The translations under genes and the position numbers were made by a program. 64,000 nt of DNA from Siphonodentalium dalli (lineage: Eukaryota > Mollusca > Scaphopoda > Gadilida > Siphonodentaliidae), in assembly GCA_032622095.1 (NCBI GenBank), contig CP136064.1, forward strand, positions 217,202,205 to 217,266,204. Direction: 5' to 3'. The notes beneath the pieces are model-generated. The model ran no database searches. It saw nothing but the letters and a program-made list of their open reading frames with translations, and was not told the DNA's origin. Below are positions 34,345-45,275 of the stretch, piece by piece (position 1 is the first letter of the stretch; the number at the start of each line of letters is the position of its first letter).

Positions 34345-34606
34345 ATGATATCTCCAGCGATCAATAATTCAAATTCTTCTGGATCTCCCATTTGTGATCC
34401 TGAAAATATTCTGTTTGTTAGCGACGAAGATGTGTACGCAAACCGGGAAGTGTTTGATCCCAATAAAGCGTACGAAAGTTTGAAACAAACCCAAAACCTT
34501 GAAAATGCGCTAAAAGAGGACATCAATGAATGCCGAAAAGTAGACAGGTCTATATCTTATTACCACGCAACGGACAGAGTGCATTCTGAAATAATTCTAT
34601 CTGAAG
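34345..34606 (+). CDS. shark: Shark-type SH2-ankyrin tyrosine kinase, exon 1
   Basis: This exon begins the amino-terminal half of an invertebrate Shark/HTK16-type kinase (order SH2-ankyrin-SH2-kinase; a cytoplasmic Syk relative, absent from vertebrates). It encodes 87 residues: a hydrophilic leader of 71 residues, longer than in fly Shark, then the first part of the SH2 domain, YYHATDRVHSEIIL (72-85), aligning with the canonical W-(Y/F)-H-G-x-(I/L)-x-R start. The usual Trp is Tyr72 and the usual Gly is Ala75. Leader tyrosines Tyr31 (VYANR, a YxN Grb2-SH2-type motif) and Tyr43 are possible phosphosites (inference). The donor is GAAG|GTACCT, phase 1, matching exon 2. ATG 34345 is the first in frame after stops. 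It was joined to exon 2 across 16.3 kb on phase and SH2 spacing. Confidence 0.75.
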
Positions 34607-34747
34607 GTACCTATGAATTTATAGTATAAAATAATTGGGGTGTGACTAAACACCAAGCCATACAAAGCCAAACCAAGCCATACCAATTACCATTACCAAG
34701 CCGTAAGAAATAAGAAGCAAAATTGAACTTTATTCTATATTATTGTG

Positions 34748-35654
34748 CAGGGTTTCCGCTATACCGGTAGGGGGTCACCTTGACGGCCCCGTTCCCCTAG
34801 CCAAGTTTTCCCCTCCTGCCATACCCCAGGACATACCGGTACTGCATGTCTATAAAGCCTATTATAATTTATTATAATGTATAAAGATGTTTAAAACTTC
34901 TGAATTTTGTTGGAATATAGTACGTACTAAGGAATTTTAAATGGTGAATTTATTTTATATCTTGTGAGTGTACATGCACACTCTAATTTCTAAACGCGTT
35001 GTAATACAGAAAATTGAAACAGGAAGTTATCGGAAATGACATCGCTAGAAGCTATGCCTTTGAGGCTGGTTAGTTACATTGCGGTTAGTACCCGGTTATG
35101 TTATGCAAAAAAGCAGTATTTTAATCGTACCTGTCATGTTTTATACCGCAAAATATACTGTTCACTTTGTAATAGAGCTAGAGAGAAATGTGGGAGTAGC
35201 CGCACCGGGCATCAAGGCATATCTTACCACTGCCCACAAAGAATACTCATCGGCCAGATATGTAATCAGCCTTCTATATTTACACTGCAGCTGCTAAAAT
35301 ATATTCCGATATGTTATGCATCCGTAATATCTGCTGGGTCTTCCACAGTGAGTCTTTTAACATTAACGAGCACGTTTAACTCGGGATCCAAATTACTGGT
35401 GTTCTGTACTTCGTAAATTAATTTATATCTAATGAATTTACTAGTTTTAAAGTTACAGGTACATGTATAAGGTTTGATAGCTTGGCACTTGGGCAGAAAT
35501 GGAACAAATCAATCTGCCATTTCTACTCTCACACGATTCTATTGGCCGATATAACGAAAGTAGTTCAACCAGTGCTAAAACAGGCTACTTTTACCTGGAT
35601 TTTTCCCCTTGACGGCTACCGGCCCCGTTCCCCTACCCCCTAGCGGAAACCCTG
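34748..35654. mobile_element. hAT-like element nested in the MULE-like foldback
   Basis: The ends are CAGGGTTTCCGCTA and TAGCGGAAACCCTG. Inner similarity continues as CCCGTTCCCCTA(CC) in both arms. CAGGGTTTCC-type TIRs are common in hAT elements. I cannot read a clean 8-bp duplication. The 126-codon open frame inside (35036-35416) has no recognisable transposase motif. Confidence 0.6.
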
Positions 35655-36215
35655 TATTATGTATCTGTGATGTTTATATGACCATATATAACTATTTTAG
35701 TGATATTTGATGGACAAAAGTCTAATTAAATCGCCTATAGAACACAGCGCGACGGACACCAAGCTGCGACTTGGTGTTTGGTTCATATATAATAAAGCTC
35801 CCACCAGCTTATATCTATATTATTATGTATATGTAATGTTTATATTACCAAATAAAACTATTTTAATGGTATTTGGTGGACGAAAGTCTAATTAAACTGC
35901 CTAGAACACAGCTTGATGGACACAAGGCTGCGGCTTGGTGTTTGGACAATTTGCGTTGTCGCTTGGTTCATATAAGATAAAGCTCCCATCAGCTTATATC
36001 TATATTATTACATTGTATGTATATGTAATGTTTATATTACAAAATAAAACTATTTCAATGATATTTGATGGACGAAAGTCTAATTAAATTGCCTAGAACA
36101 CAGCGCGACGGACACAAAGCTGCAGCTTGGTGTTTGGACAATTTGCGTTGTCGCTTGGTTCATATAAAATAAAGCTCCCATCAGCTTATATCTGTTTACA
36201 CATGTATAGTTTATA

Positions 36216-36864
36216 GTGATTGTGCTATTTTGCACCCTTTTTTTTTTACCACTTGAGTCCGATCAGTTGGACTCGGCACAATTACCCACTTTCTGGCGTT
36301 TGTTTGAGTTCGTTTTAGAGTATTTTACCCTCTTTTTTTGGCCTGGTTTCTTGACTATGGCCGCATGCTGTTTTTGCGATTGTCAATCAGCCGTCGGTCG
36401 ATATTTGGGTCGATGCCTTGTCAATGACGAATGTCAAAAGTCTCCTCAATCGTCTACTATTGCACCATAGAGGACACTTCTTACATCTTACATTTGGTCA
36501 TTTGCTATGTCATTCAGTCTGTCTGTTCGGGCAACTTTAACACTTTCCAGTTATTCTCAAATTTTATTACATTATTCATACTTTCGCAATTGTTGTTTGT
36601 CCAAAGTGGTGGTATTATGTCTTTACATTTTTGTCGTGGTATGAAAACCTTTTGTTTGAGTTTTGTTAGTAAATTCACCATCAACTCACTTTCTTGACCA
36701 TTGAATTTGTTTAATCTCAATAAAAACCGTACATATTCATACAGTATTTGAGATAAAATATCAAAATAAGTGAGTAGTATTGGCAGGCACTCTGGCCCAC
36801 CCCCTTGCTGTCGGGCACTCTGGCCCATGGGCCAGAGTGCCCGTCCCTGGTAAAATTGGCCCAA
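36216..36864 (-). pseudogene. Decayed MULE-type transposase C-terminal region
   Basis: The minus-strand frame from 36864 to 36514 contains DIIPPLWTNNNCESMNNVIK followed by FENNWKVLKLPE. It resembles the conserved WTNNNAES-N region (third acidic catalytic residue) and following helix of MULE-family transposases found in molluscs and other animals. Beyond 36514 several stops interrupt a basic tail (RKWVIV..., KKKGAK). The upstream catalytic region is absent and the ORF begins in a G/C-rich palindrome (36813-36842). I read it as a non-functional remnant; recognition rests on this one motif region. Confidence 0.5.
36813..36842. repeat. Perfect 30-bp palindrome
   Basis: GGGCACTCTGGCCCA and its exact complement abut, with a third partial copy (GGCACTCTGGCCCAC) at 36785-36800. 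It may be a tiny secondary insertion. Confidence 0.75.
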
Positions 36865-38567
36865 TACTACTTAAGTGTACATGTGAAATTAGTATTTACA
36901 AGTGATCAAGCAAATTACATATACAAGAAACACAACCAATTCTTGTCACTCGAGTATTGTTTTTACAATCGTTGTCTATCAAAAGCATGTTGTTTCTATA
37001 ATATAACACTGATTGCAACTAACTGGCAAAACACCGAACTATACAATACATGTAGGTGAGAGACAGCCATCAACAACAATTCACACTTAAAATTGCTGCA
37101 ATAACAGTAAGAAGAAACCTCTAATCAGCTTACCTCTTAGTAATTCAGATTTAAGAGTGAAAACTCTTATCAGCTTAACGCTTACTAATTAATACTTGTG
37201 AATGGATGATTTCTGAATGAACCAAGACACAATGTAAATTGTCCGTTGAACTGTATTCTGGGTGGTTTAATTAGACTTTCGTCCATCAAATATCATTAAA
37301 ATAGTATTATTTGGAGATATAAACAGCACATATACATAATAATATACATGTAGATAATTTTAAGCTGATGGAAGTTTTATATTATTTGAACCAAGCCACA
37401 ACGCAAATTGTCAAAACACCAATATCATTAAAATATTATTAGTTGGTCATATGAACAGCACATATACATAATAATATAGAGAGAGAGTGGGTGGGCGCGA
37501 AGCGCCCGGGATGGTCGAAAAGATCGAGTGATCTTCTCCTTCACCCCAATAATAATATAGATAAAAGCTGATGGGAGTTTTATATTATTTGAACCAAGCC
37601 ACAACGCAAATTGTCCAAACACCAAGTAGATCTAAGCTGGTGGGAGCTTTATTTTATATGAACCAAGTCACAACGCAAAATGTCCAAACACCAAGCCGCA
37701 GCTTTGTGTCCATCGCTCTGTGTTCTAGGCGATTTAATTAGACTTTCGTCCATCAAATATCATTAAAATAGTTTTATTTGGTCATATAAACATCACATAT
37801 ACATAATAATTTAGAATAAACTTCAATTTTGCTTCTTATTTCCAACGGCTTGGTATGGCTTGGTGTTTAGTCACACCGAATAATTGCATCTTCATTGATG
37901 GGAAAGGGACTTTTCGGTCCAGGGCTGATTCGGCTGGGTTGATTTGGCAGGAACGATTCGGCCCCTATTCATTTCGGGTAATTAGGTAGCGTGGGTGTTA
38001 ATTGGACGGCATTTTATGTAAATTGCCATTGATTTGGGACCGGTCTTTTGATGACAATGGAGATTATATTTGTACTTAATGTTTTATTGGCAACAACATT
38101 AATGGATATATGTTGTTGCATAGTAATTTACACACATCAACAAATTCAAATAAGGCAACAAAAAAAAGACCTGTGTTTCCGGTGACCCGCCCGCTTCTAT
38201 TTCGGAGCTCCCGACGGTTTTCATTTTATTCATTTTGCAAAATTAGTACGCAACCGGTTTTATTTTTGTGCCACTTGGAAAAATTTCCATGTACAAATAT
38301 GCAAAATCATCTTCCATTTTCTATTAGTTGCAGTCATTAATTTAATTCAATGAGTCATTAGCATAATTAAGTTAATTAAGTTAATTAACTGTGTAAATCA
38401 TGCTCACAAAGCACATCAAGCATCCAAAAACAGGAATTTCATCGCAAAATAACGGAATACGGCTTCCGTAGTACTGGTACCTCGAAAATAGGGAACATGA
38501 AACAAGAATAAAATGATGTCTTAATTGTCTTTCAAGATTATTGTTCATGATTGAGCCTATACCTTTA

Positions 38568-38918
38568 TTAACTCAATTTGTTATGTGAAATGGTATTACT
38601 TATTAGCAACACCCTGCGACTCGCGAGCATGTTAGACTCCTTGGTCCGTGTTTCAAGACGGGTCGGAATATAATTTAAATGAGTTTGGACATAGAATTTC
38701 TCAACATTCGGAGTTAAATTTGAGTGATAGGTAGGCATTAAAGGTGTAACACTAGTATGGATGCAAACATTGAGCATTTGTGGGAGGCATTTTTTAAGCA
38801 GTTGACTATAGTTCACATACAGGGAACTCATGCTTTCACACAGCATGCTATTATCATTATGGGATAGCCACTGCAATGGAGTGAACTCTAAATACTCACT
38901 TATATCAAGATCATACAT
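38568..38918 (-). CDS. Unrecognised 116-codon ORF inside the 37900-40749 element
   Basis: An open frame from ATG 38918, MYDLDISEYLEFTPLQWLSH to ...ISHNKLS. Composition is ordinary protein-like, with no low complexity, membrane segment or motif I recognise. The tract LTPNVEKFYVQTHLNY and RLETRTKESNMLASRR look coding, but no flanking exon could be joined. Because it lies within a TIR element it is more likely an element-encoded relic (possibly of its transposase) than a host gene. A 66-codon frame at 39370-39570 on the same strand may be another piece. Confidence 0.3.
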   Translation of the reverse strand: MYDLDISEYLEFTPLQWLSHNDNSMLCESMSSLYVNYSQLLKKCLPQMLNVCIHTSVTPLMPTYHSNLTPNVEKFYVQTHLNYIPTRLETRTKESNMLASRRVLLISNTISHNKLS

Positions 38919-39829
38919 ATATTTAGGACTATTAATTTTAATATATTATTTTTAACTACTAGCTACATGACATAACAGCCTTCCTGGCTAATAATATTTA
39001 ACATAGTTGTTTTTAAACGGACATGGCTCATTCAAGCTTCCAAATTTTGTCTACTTAATTTTGGAAGGAAGTATAAGATAGATTGACAAATAAATGAAAT
39101 ATCAACATACTACATGTAGTAATGGCTACATGTGCTATATAGTATTTTTAAAGGCTACATAAAAATACTGTACAATGGCCATAGCCATTTTCCAGCTGTT
39201 TTCAACTTTTTCCACAGAAGTGAAACAACACTCATTATTTCTACCATATCAGGAATATACTAGCACGGAATGCTCTATTCTGTTCAATGTCTTGCACATG
39301 GCTGTTTGTTTGGGATCCAAACACCAGTATTTATCGACCTATTTCAAAAAAGACAATACCGAGAAAAATTCAAAAGCATATATTATTAAGTGTATTTTGG
39401 AGCTCAAACTGCTGTGTGGCTTTAAGATCACCACTATCACATGCAGTACATAGATGTATGTGATTAATGTGAAGTTCTTTCTTTTCACATTCTGAAGGAA
39501 CGTTAATAGCTTTTTCATGGCAAATATGGATCTCTATTGTAAACATCATGTTTTTCCATGTTTTATTCAATAAAACAATAAATTACACTATATTCTAATA
39601 GAATCTATTTATTATAATTGTCTATAACAAATAGTTTTATTTGTTACAGTCAATTATAAACAAAGAGAAATAGGCTTGGGGGTCGCATTCATATTTATTT
39701 TGAGCAAAGTTGAAAATGAAAAAATAAAATAAAATGAAAAGCCACCCCCCCCGGCCCCTATTTTTTCCTTGCATGTCACCAGAAACACAGGTATATATTT
39801 TTTTGGCCTAATGACATGAATATATACGT

Positions 39830-39990
39830 TTTACAGTATAAAACATCCAAATATTTATTGATTAAATACAAGTTAAAACATGGAAGAATCAGTCAATATA
39901 TACATTTAACATGATGATAAAACATCTGATTATTTATTGATTAAAAACAAGATAAAACATGGAAGAATCAGTCAATATTTATTAAGTAAA
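39830..39990. repeat. Two-copy ~80-bp tandem duplication
   Basis: The phrase ACATGGAAGAATCAGTCAAT recurs at about 39879 and 39957, each preceded by AAACATC...TATTTATTGATTAAA. It is inside the 2.85-kb element. Confidence 0.65.
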
Positions 39991-40757
39991 GTTGACTGTA
40001 AACTGTATTTTCGGCTCATTGTTAATCAAATTGAAGAACCAATGGGATATGGTGTTGGGACATACACGCTACCCTTAAATAGATGGAAATAATGTTATGA
40101 TAGGCATGAACAAGCCTCACTTACTCTCAGGTGCCTAATAAAAGTGCCGGCACGCTTATTAATTTGGGAGAAAATTCCCAACGATCACTATTATTTGGCA
40201 TTGAGATATTGAGTGAAATTGCCATCACTATTATTATTTTTAGCATAAATCACCATCCATCACTATTATTAGGCCATCATGATTATTAGACACCTGAGAG
40301 TAAACAAACATGTTGTGATGACATGAACAAGCCTCACTTAAACAAACAACTCACCAACCAAGTGATTCTCAACTCAGATCAATCACCGTTTTATCTTGTT
40401 CAAATAAACATGTCAGAAGCCGTTCTGAGTGTAAAAAGGTAGATACATGTACCTATCTATATAGAAACATATATGTACAACTTTATTATCAACTTTCTCC
40501 CAGACAAATCACAGGTAAGAATATTAAATCAAATCATAAGATCAAGATATATAATATAAACTAGAGCAATGAGACCCTTTTATACACTTTAATCAAAATA
40601 TTAAATGCTTTATTATAATAATAAAATAACATACAAAAGAAAAATATATATAAACATCCAAATATCCTACTGATAAAAACATTTTTAGGTGAGACGATTC
40701 GGTCCAAACCATGGGCCGAATCAGCCCTGGACCGAATCGACCCCGACCCTCATTGAT

Positions 40758-41770
40758 CAGTCCAGACCAGATTCCATCGCGGCCCAATCGGCAAACCTCA
40801 TCATTATCCGTATGGTATACTGACATAATACATTGACATGATTGGGTCAAACTATATTGCCTTATTTTTAGTGTTGGGTCAAGGTCAGGCTCGCCTTTCA
40901 AGTTTAGTTGTAAATTGTTTTCTGTGATTTGTGGGTACCGTACAAGTTAATTGAAAACGTTGATTGAAGCAATGTTATATAAGTTTGTTTTGCAGCACTG
41001 ATATAGAATGGTCTTTAAAATATATATAGGAAATTACCACATGACCTAAATTGAATTGTGTAGACACGTCAAATAGCTAATTTTTTTGCGAGGTGACAAC
41101 AATGGTACGATATGCCATTTCGATAACATACGGCATGAATAGGTGCTATCAATGGCATTCAAATCGGTTGGTTGGCTCATTTTTCCAGATATTTGTTGAT
41201 AAAAGAACATGAACCACAAATAATCGGTCCTACTAAACAACGAACACAAGTCCAAAAACGGAATAGAAGGGTGAAATTGGGTTTGTTGATGCCTGGATGT
41301 CCATTCTATGTGTATGTGGTATTATTTCCAACTTTGATGACTTATCTGTATATGTAGATATTGCCGTGTAGGAACCTTCCGGTTGTAGATACACTGTAAA
41401 AATTCTTTCTTTCATGTTCACTGTCATTAAAATCATAAAATGAGGAGGCGAAGGAATGGTCATCCCTATATTCTAATGAACTATGATGCCCAATGACTTT
41501 GATTATCACCGATTGACATCGTGCAGCAGTTGATGCATTTCTCAAATAAATTGGTATCCAAGCAGTTTTATGGCCATGGAATTAAGCAGATTAAGTGTGA
41601 TATAATTTAACCATTCACATGGCAAACGGGGGACTCTATCTCCATTCGATCCAAAAAGGGTACACCGGTAAGTTTCAATTTCAACAGACACACCGACGAA
41701 GCCAAAGAAGCGAAGAGCGAATTTATTATCGTCGGTTTTGGTTGTCTGGAGGTTAATAAATCCCAGCACT
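40758..41770. other. Intron sequence with an unassigned coding-like ORF
   Basis: A minus-strand frame at 41542-41769 contains FALRFFGFVGVSVEIETYR, has GC-richer, codon-like composition and ends at a possible CG|GTGTACC donor. I cannot place it in a family, and no partner exon was found. The rest of the stretch shows nothing supportable. Confidence 0.3.
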
Positions 41771-41784
41771 CACCAATCTCATAA

Positions 41785-43985
41785 GAGGCACGTCATTAGT
41801 TATACAAGTAAGTACCGTCCATAATAAAATACATTCTAATCATCAATCGAGGCCCGTCATTATTTATACAAATAAGTACCGTCCATAATAAATACCCTCT
41901 AATCATCAATCGAGGCCCGTCATTATTTATACAAATAAGTACCATCCCTAATAAAATACACTCTAATCATCAATCGAGGCCCGTCATTATTTATACAAGT
42001 AAGTACCGTCCATAATAAAATACACTCTAATCATCAATCGAGGCCCGTCATTATTTATACAAGTAAGTACCGTCCATAATAAAATACACTCTAATCATCA
42101 ATCGAGGCCCGTCATTATTTATACAAGTAAGTACCGTCCATAATAAAATACCCTCTAATCATCAATCGAGGCCCATCATTATTTATACAAATAAGTACCA
42201 TCCCTAATAAAATACCCTCTAATCATCAATCGAGGCCCGTCATTATTTATACAAATAAGTACCGTCCATAATAAAATACCCTCTAATCATCAATCGAGGC
42301 CCGTCATTATTTATACAAGTAAGTACCGTCCATAATAAAATACCCTCTAATCATCAATCGAGGCCCGTCATTATTTATACAAGTAAGTACCGTCCATAAT
42401 AAATACCCTCTAATCATCAATCGAGGCCCGTCATTAGTTATACAAGTAACATCTGTAACAAAATACCCTCTAATCATCAATCGAGGCCCGTCATTATTTA
42501 TACAAATAAGTACCATCCCTAATAAAATACACTCTAATCATCAATCAAGGCCCGTCATTATTTATACAAATAAGTACCATCCCTAATAAAATACACTCTA
42601 ATCATCAATCGAGGCCCGTCATTAGTTATACAAGTAACATCCATAATAAAAAACACTCTAATCATCAATCGAGGCCCGTCATTATTTATACAAATAAGTA
42701 CCGTCCATAATAAATACCCTCTAATCATCAATCGAGGCCCGTCATTATTTATACAAGTAAGTACCATCCCTAATAAAATACCCTCTAATCATCAATCGAG
42801 GCCTGTCATTATTTATACAAGTAAGTACCGTCCATAATAAAATACCCTCTAATCATCAATCGAGGCCCATCATTATTTATACAAATAAGTACCATCCCTA
42901 ATAAAATACACTCTAATCATCAATCGAGGCCCGTCATTATTTATACAAGTAAGTACCATCCCTAATAAAATACCCTCTAATCATCAATCGAGGCCCATCA
43001 TTATTTATACAAATAAGTACCATCCCTAATAAAATACCCTCTAATCATCAATCGAGGCCCGTCATTATTTATACAAGTAAGTACCATCCCTAATAAAATA
43101 CCCTCTAATCATCAATTGAGGCCCATCATTATTTATACAAGTAAGTACCGTCCATAATAAAATACCCTCTAATCATCAATCGAGGCCCGTCATTATTTAT
43201 ACAAATAAGTACCATCCATAATAAATACCCTCTAATCATCAATCGAGGCCCATCATTATTTATACAAATAAGTACCGTCCATAATAAATACCCTCTAATC
43301 ATCAATCGAGGCCCGTCATTATTTATACAAGTAAGTACCATCCCTAATAAAATACCCTCTAATCATCAATCGAGGCCCGTCATTATTTATACAAGTATGT
43401 ACCATCCCTAATAAAATACCCTCTAATCATCAATCGAGGCCCATCATTATTTATACAAGTAAGTACCGTCCATAATAAAATACCCTCTAATCATCAATCG
43501 AGGCCCGTCATTAGTTATACAAGTAATATCCGTAACAAAATACCCTCTAATAATCAATCGAGGCCCGTCATTAGTTATACAAGTAACATCTGTAACAAAA
43601 TACCCTCTAATCATCAATCGAGGCCCGTCATTATTTATACAAATAAGTACCGTCCATAATAAAATACCCTCTAATCATCAATCGAGGCCCGTCATTAGTT
43701 ATACAAGTAACATCCGTAACAAAATACCCTCTAATAATCAATCGAGGCCCGTCATTATTTATACAAATAAGTACCGTCCATAATAAAATACCCTCTAATC
43801 ATCAATCGAGGCCCGTCATTAGTTATACAAGTAACATCCGTAACAAAATACCCTCTAATAATCAATCGAGGCCCGTCATTATTTATACAAATAAGTACCA
43901 TACCTAATAAAATACCCTCTAATCATCAATCGAGGCCCGTCATTAGTTATACAAGTACCATCCATAATAAAATACCCTCTGATCA
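41785..43985. repeat. 2.2-kb satellite array, ~63-64-bp units, about 35 copies
   Basis: Each unit begins near GAGGCCCGTCATTATTTATA and ends CCCTCTAATCATCAATC. Two unit types alternate: type A with ATTATTTATACAAATAAGTACC(G/A)TCC and a shorter type B with ATTAGTTATACAAGTAACATCCGTAAC. In the last 500 bp they form an A-B higher-order repeat. The 69-70-codon open frames are repeat shadows. Confidence 0.95.
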
Positions 43986-44299
43986 TTTCCCATAAATGGC
44001 CGGATTTAGTGTACAGTTCCTCTTTAAATCATTTAAACACAACTTTCTAAAAACCACAAAATGTTGGACCAAGCTGATGTCCATAACTGTCCTTGCATTC
44101 TGGACAACCTGATTGAGGGCTTAAGTTTATTAACCCCGGACGTTCCTAATCATATATATACATATGATATTTTTTTCCCTCGAATAATGAAGAGTTTCAT
44201 ATGGCACATACATGTAGTAGACCCCGAAGTCACGACAAATAGTTTTTGCGACTGGCTCAACCAATTTCGTGGCTGGTTAGCTAGCTAAGTCGGCTCAGT

Positions 44300-44553
44300 C
44301 GCGACGTTCGTGGCTGACAAAATATGGCAGCTCAGCCGGCTGAGACGTTATCAATCAGCGTATTTTCGTTTACGAAATTTTCCTAATCCCTGGTTATAGA
44401 CCCTGTTTGTTTTAGCGTTTGTGGCGAACCAATAGAATCCCAGACCACATGTGCTCTTTTTTGGTGTTGGACTTTTCCAATATGGCAAAAATACACGAAG
44501 GACTGGCATGGATGTACGATGTAGTTTCCCATGTAATCGTGGATAAGTTACAT
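44300..44553 (+). other. GC-richer segment with a short ORF split by a foldback insertion
   Basis: A frame from ATG 44482 (MAKIHEGLAWMYDVVSHVIV) reads up to the foldback at 44554, and the matching frame continues after the element at 45556 for about 20 codons. The composition is coding-like, but no family is recognised. It could be a small exon of a disrupted gene or chance. Confidence 0.25.
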
Positions 44554-44782
44554 GAATGCTGGCTGATACGGACCCTGGATCTTACGGACCCTGGCGGATA
44601 CGGACCTCCGGCTGATACGGACCCTGGCTTATACGGACCCTGGCTCATACGGACCTCAATAAAAATATACAATTTAATTTTTTATGTTTATTTAAATAAA
44701 TTAAAATACTGACAACATACATACTGAGATAACAAAATTATGATAACAAAAATGGAACAACGTTACATCAGACGAACATTAT

Positions 44783-45040
44783 TTACACTGGGGCGTATAG
44801 CTTGGCAGCTTCTTTCAGTAGTTTGCTGGCAGTTATCCTCATCGACGAGTATTCTCTCCACAAGGACATTAACTTTCCGGTCGTCTCCCTCGTTTTCCTC
44901 TCCTGTCGTCTACGCATCTTCCCTTCGGAAACCATCCTGACGTTGGTTGGCGTATCAGCTGCCTCTTCGTTGAGTAGTTGTGGTTTTACTAACATGTTTT
45001 CATAACAAATCAAACTCAGTGGATTCATCCTGATCACCAT
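44783..45040 (-). CDS. Unrecognised 85-codon ORF within the GGACC foldback
   Basis: The frame reads from ATG 45040 with NEEAADTPTNVRMVSEGK, a basic tract MRRRQERKTRETTGK, and MRITASKLLKEAAKL. The hydrophilic, charged, helix-prone sequence looks coding and is GC-richer than its surroundings. It does not resemble a transposase I know. It may be a captured host fragment or an element-specific small protein. Confidence 0.3.
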   Translation of the reverse strand: MVIRMNPLSLICYENMLVKPQLLNEEAADTPTNVRMVSEGKMRRRQERKTRETTGKLMSLWREYSSMRITASKLLKEAAKLYAPV

Positions 45041-45275
45041 TCACTGACCATTCATCATCGCGCGTATGTTTATAAAACAATATAAAGGGATCACACACGA
45101 GTGTTTATACAACGGACAATAAATCAGTTGAAACAAGTTGTGTTTTTACTAACATGTTTTCGTAACAAATCAAACTCAGTGGATTCATCCTGATCACCAT
45201 TCACTGACCATTTATCACCGCATGTCTGTTTATACAATGACATAAAGGGATCACACACGCGTGTTTATACAACGG
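44977..45275. repeat. ~140-bp tandem duplication inside the foldback
   Basis: The segment from TTGTGGTTTTACTAACATGT to the GTGTTTATACAACGG at 45102-45116 is repeated at 45128-45275 with about 10% difference, including CAAATCAAACTCAGTGGATT in both. Confidence 0.8.

Larger units (their letters stand above)
34638..37878. mobile_element. 3.2-kb MULE-like foldback element with 8-bp target duplication
   Basis: The TIRs start GGGTGTGACTAAACACCAAG (left) and end CTTGGTGTTTAGTCACACCG (right). The duplicated target AATAATTG is at 34630-34637 and 37879-37886. Inner arms are tandem ~170-195-bp units with GACGAAAGTCTAATTAAA and AAGCTCCCATCAGCTTATAT, about three on the left (35690-36195) and inverted on the right (37250-37800). 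A hAT-like insert (34748-35654) is nested in the left arm. A decayed transposase-like ORF lies in the centre. It inserted only 31 bp after the shark exon 1 donor. Confidence 0.8.
37900..40749. mobile_element. 2.85-kb TIR element with 8-bp target duplication TCATTGAT
   Basis: TTCGGTCCAGGGCTGATTCG at 37912 pairs with CGAATCAGCCCTGGACCGAA at 40718-40737. The outermost bases are GGG...CCC. TCATTGAT flanks both ends (37892-37899, 40750-40757). It begins 21 bp after the previous foldback ends. Internal open frames exist but no transposase is recognised. Confidence 0.75.

Noticed and set aside
35036-35416. 126-codon ORF in the hAT-like insert
   Set aside because: Inspected for a transposase; no dimerisation-domain or catalytic motif was seen, so it was not called.
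42307-43341. Repeated 69-70-codon ORFs with INNDGPRLMIRGY
   Set aside because: These are reading-frame shadows of the satellite monomer.
41785-43985. CRISPR-like array
   Set aside because: Units are ~64 bp and continuous, with no unique spacers or cas genes; the window is eukaryotic.
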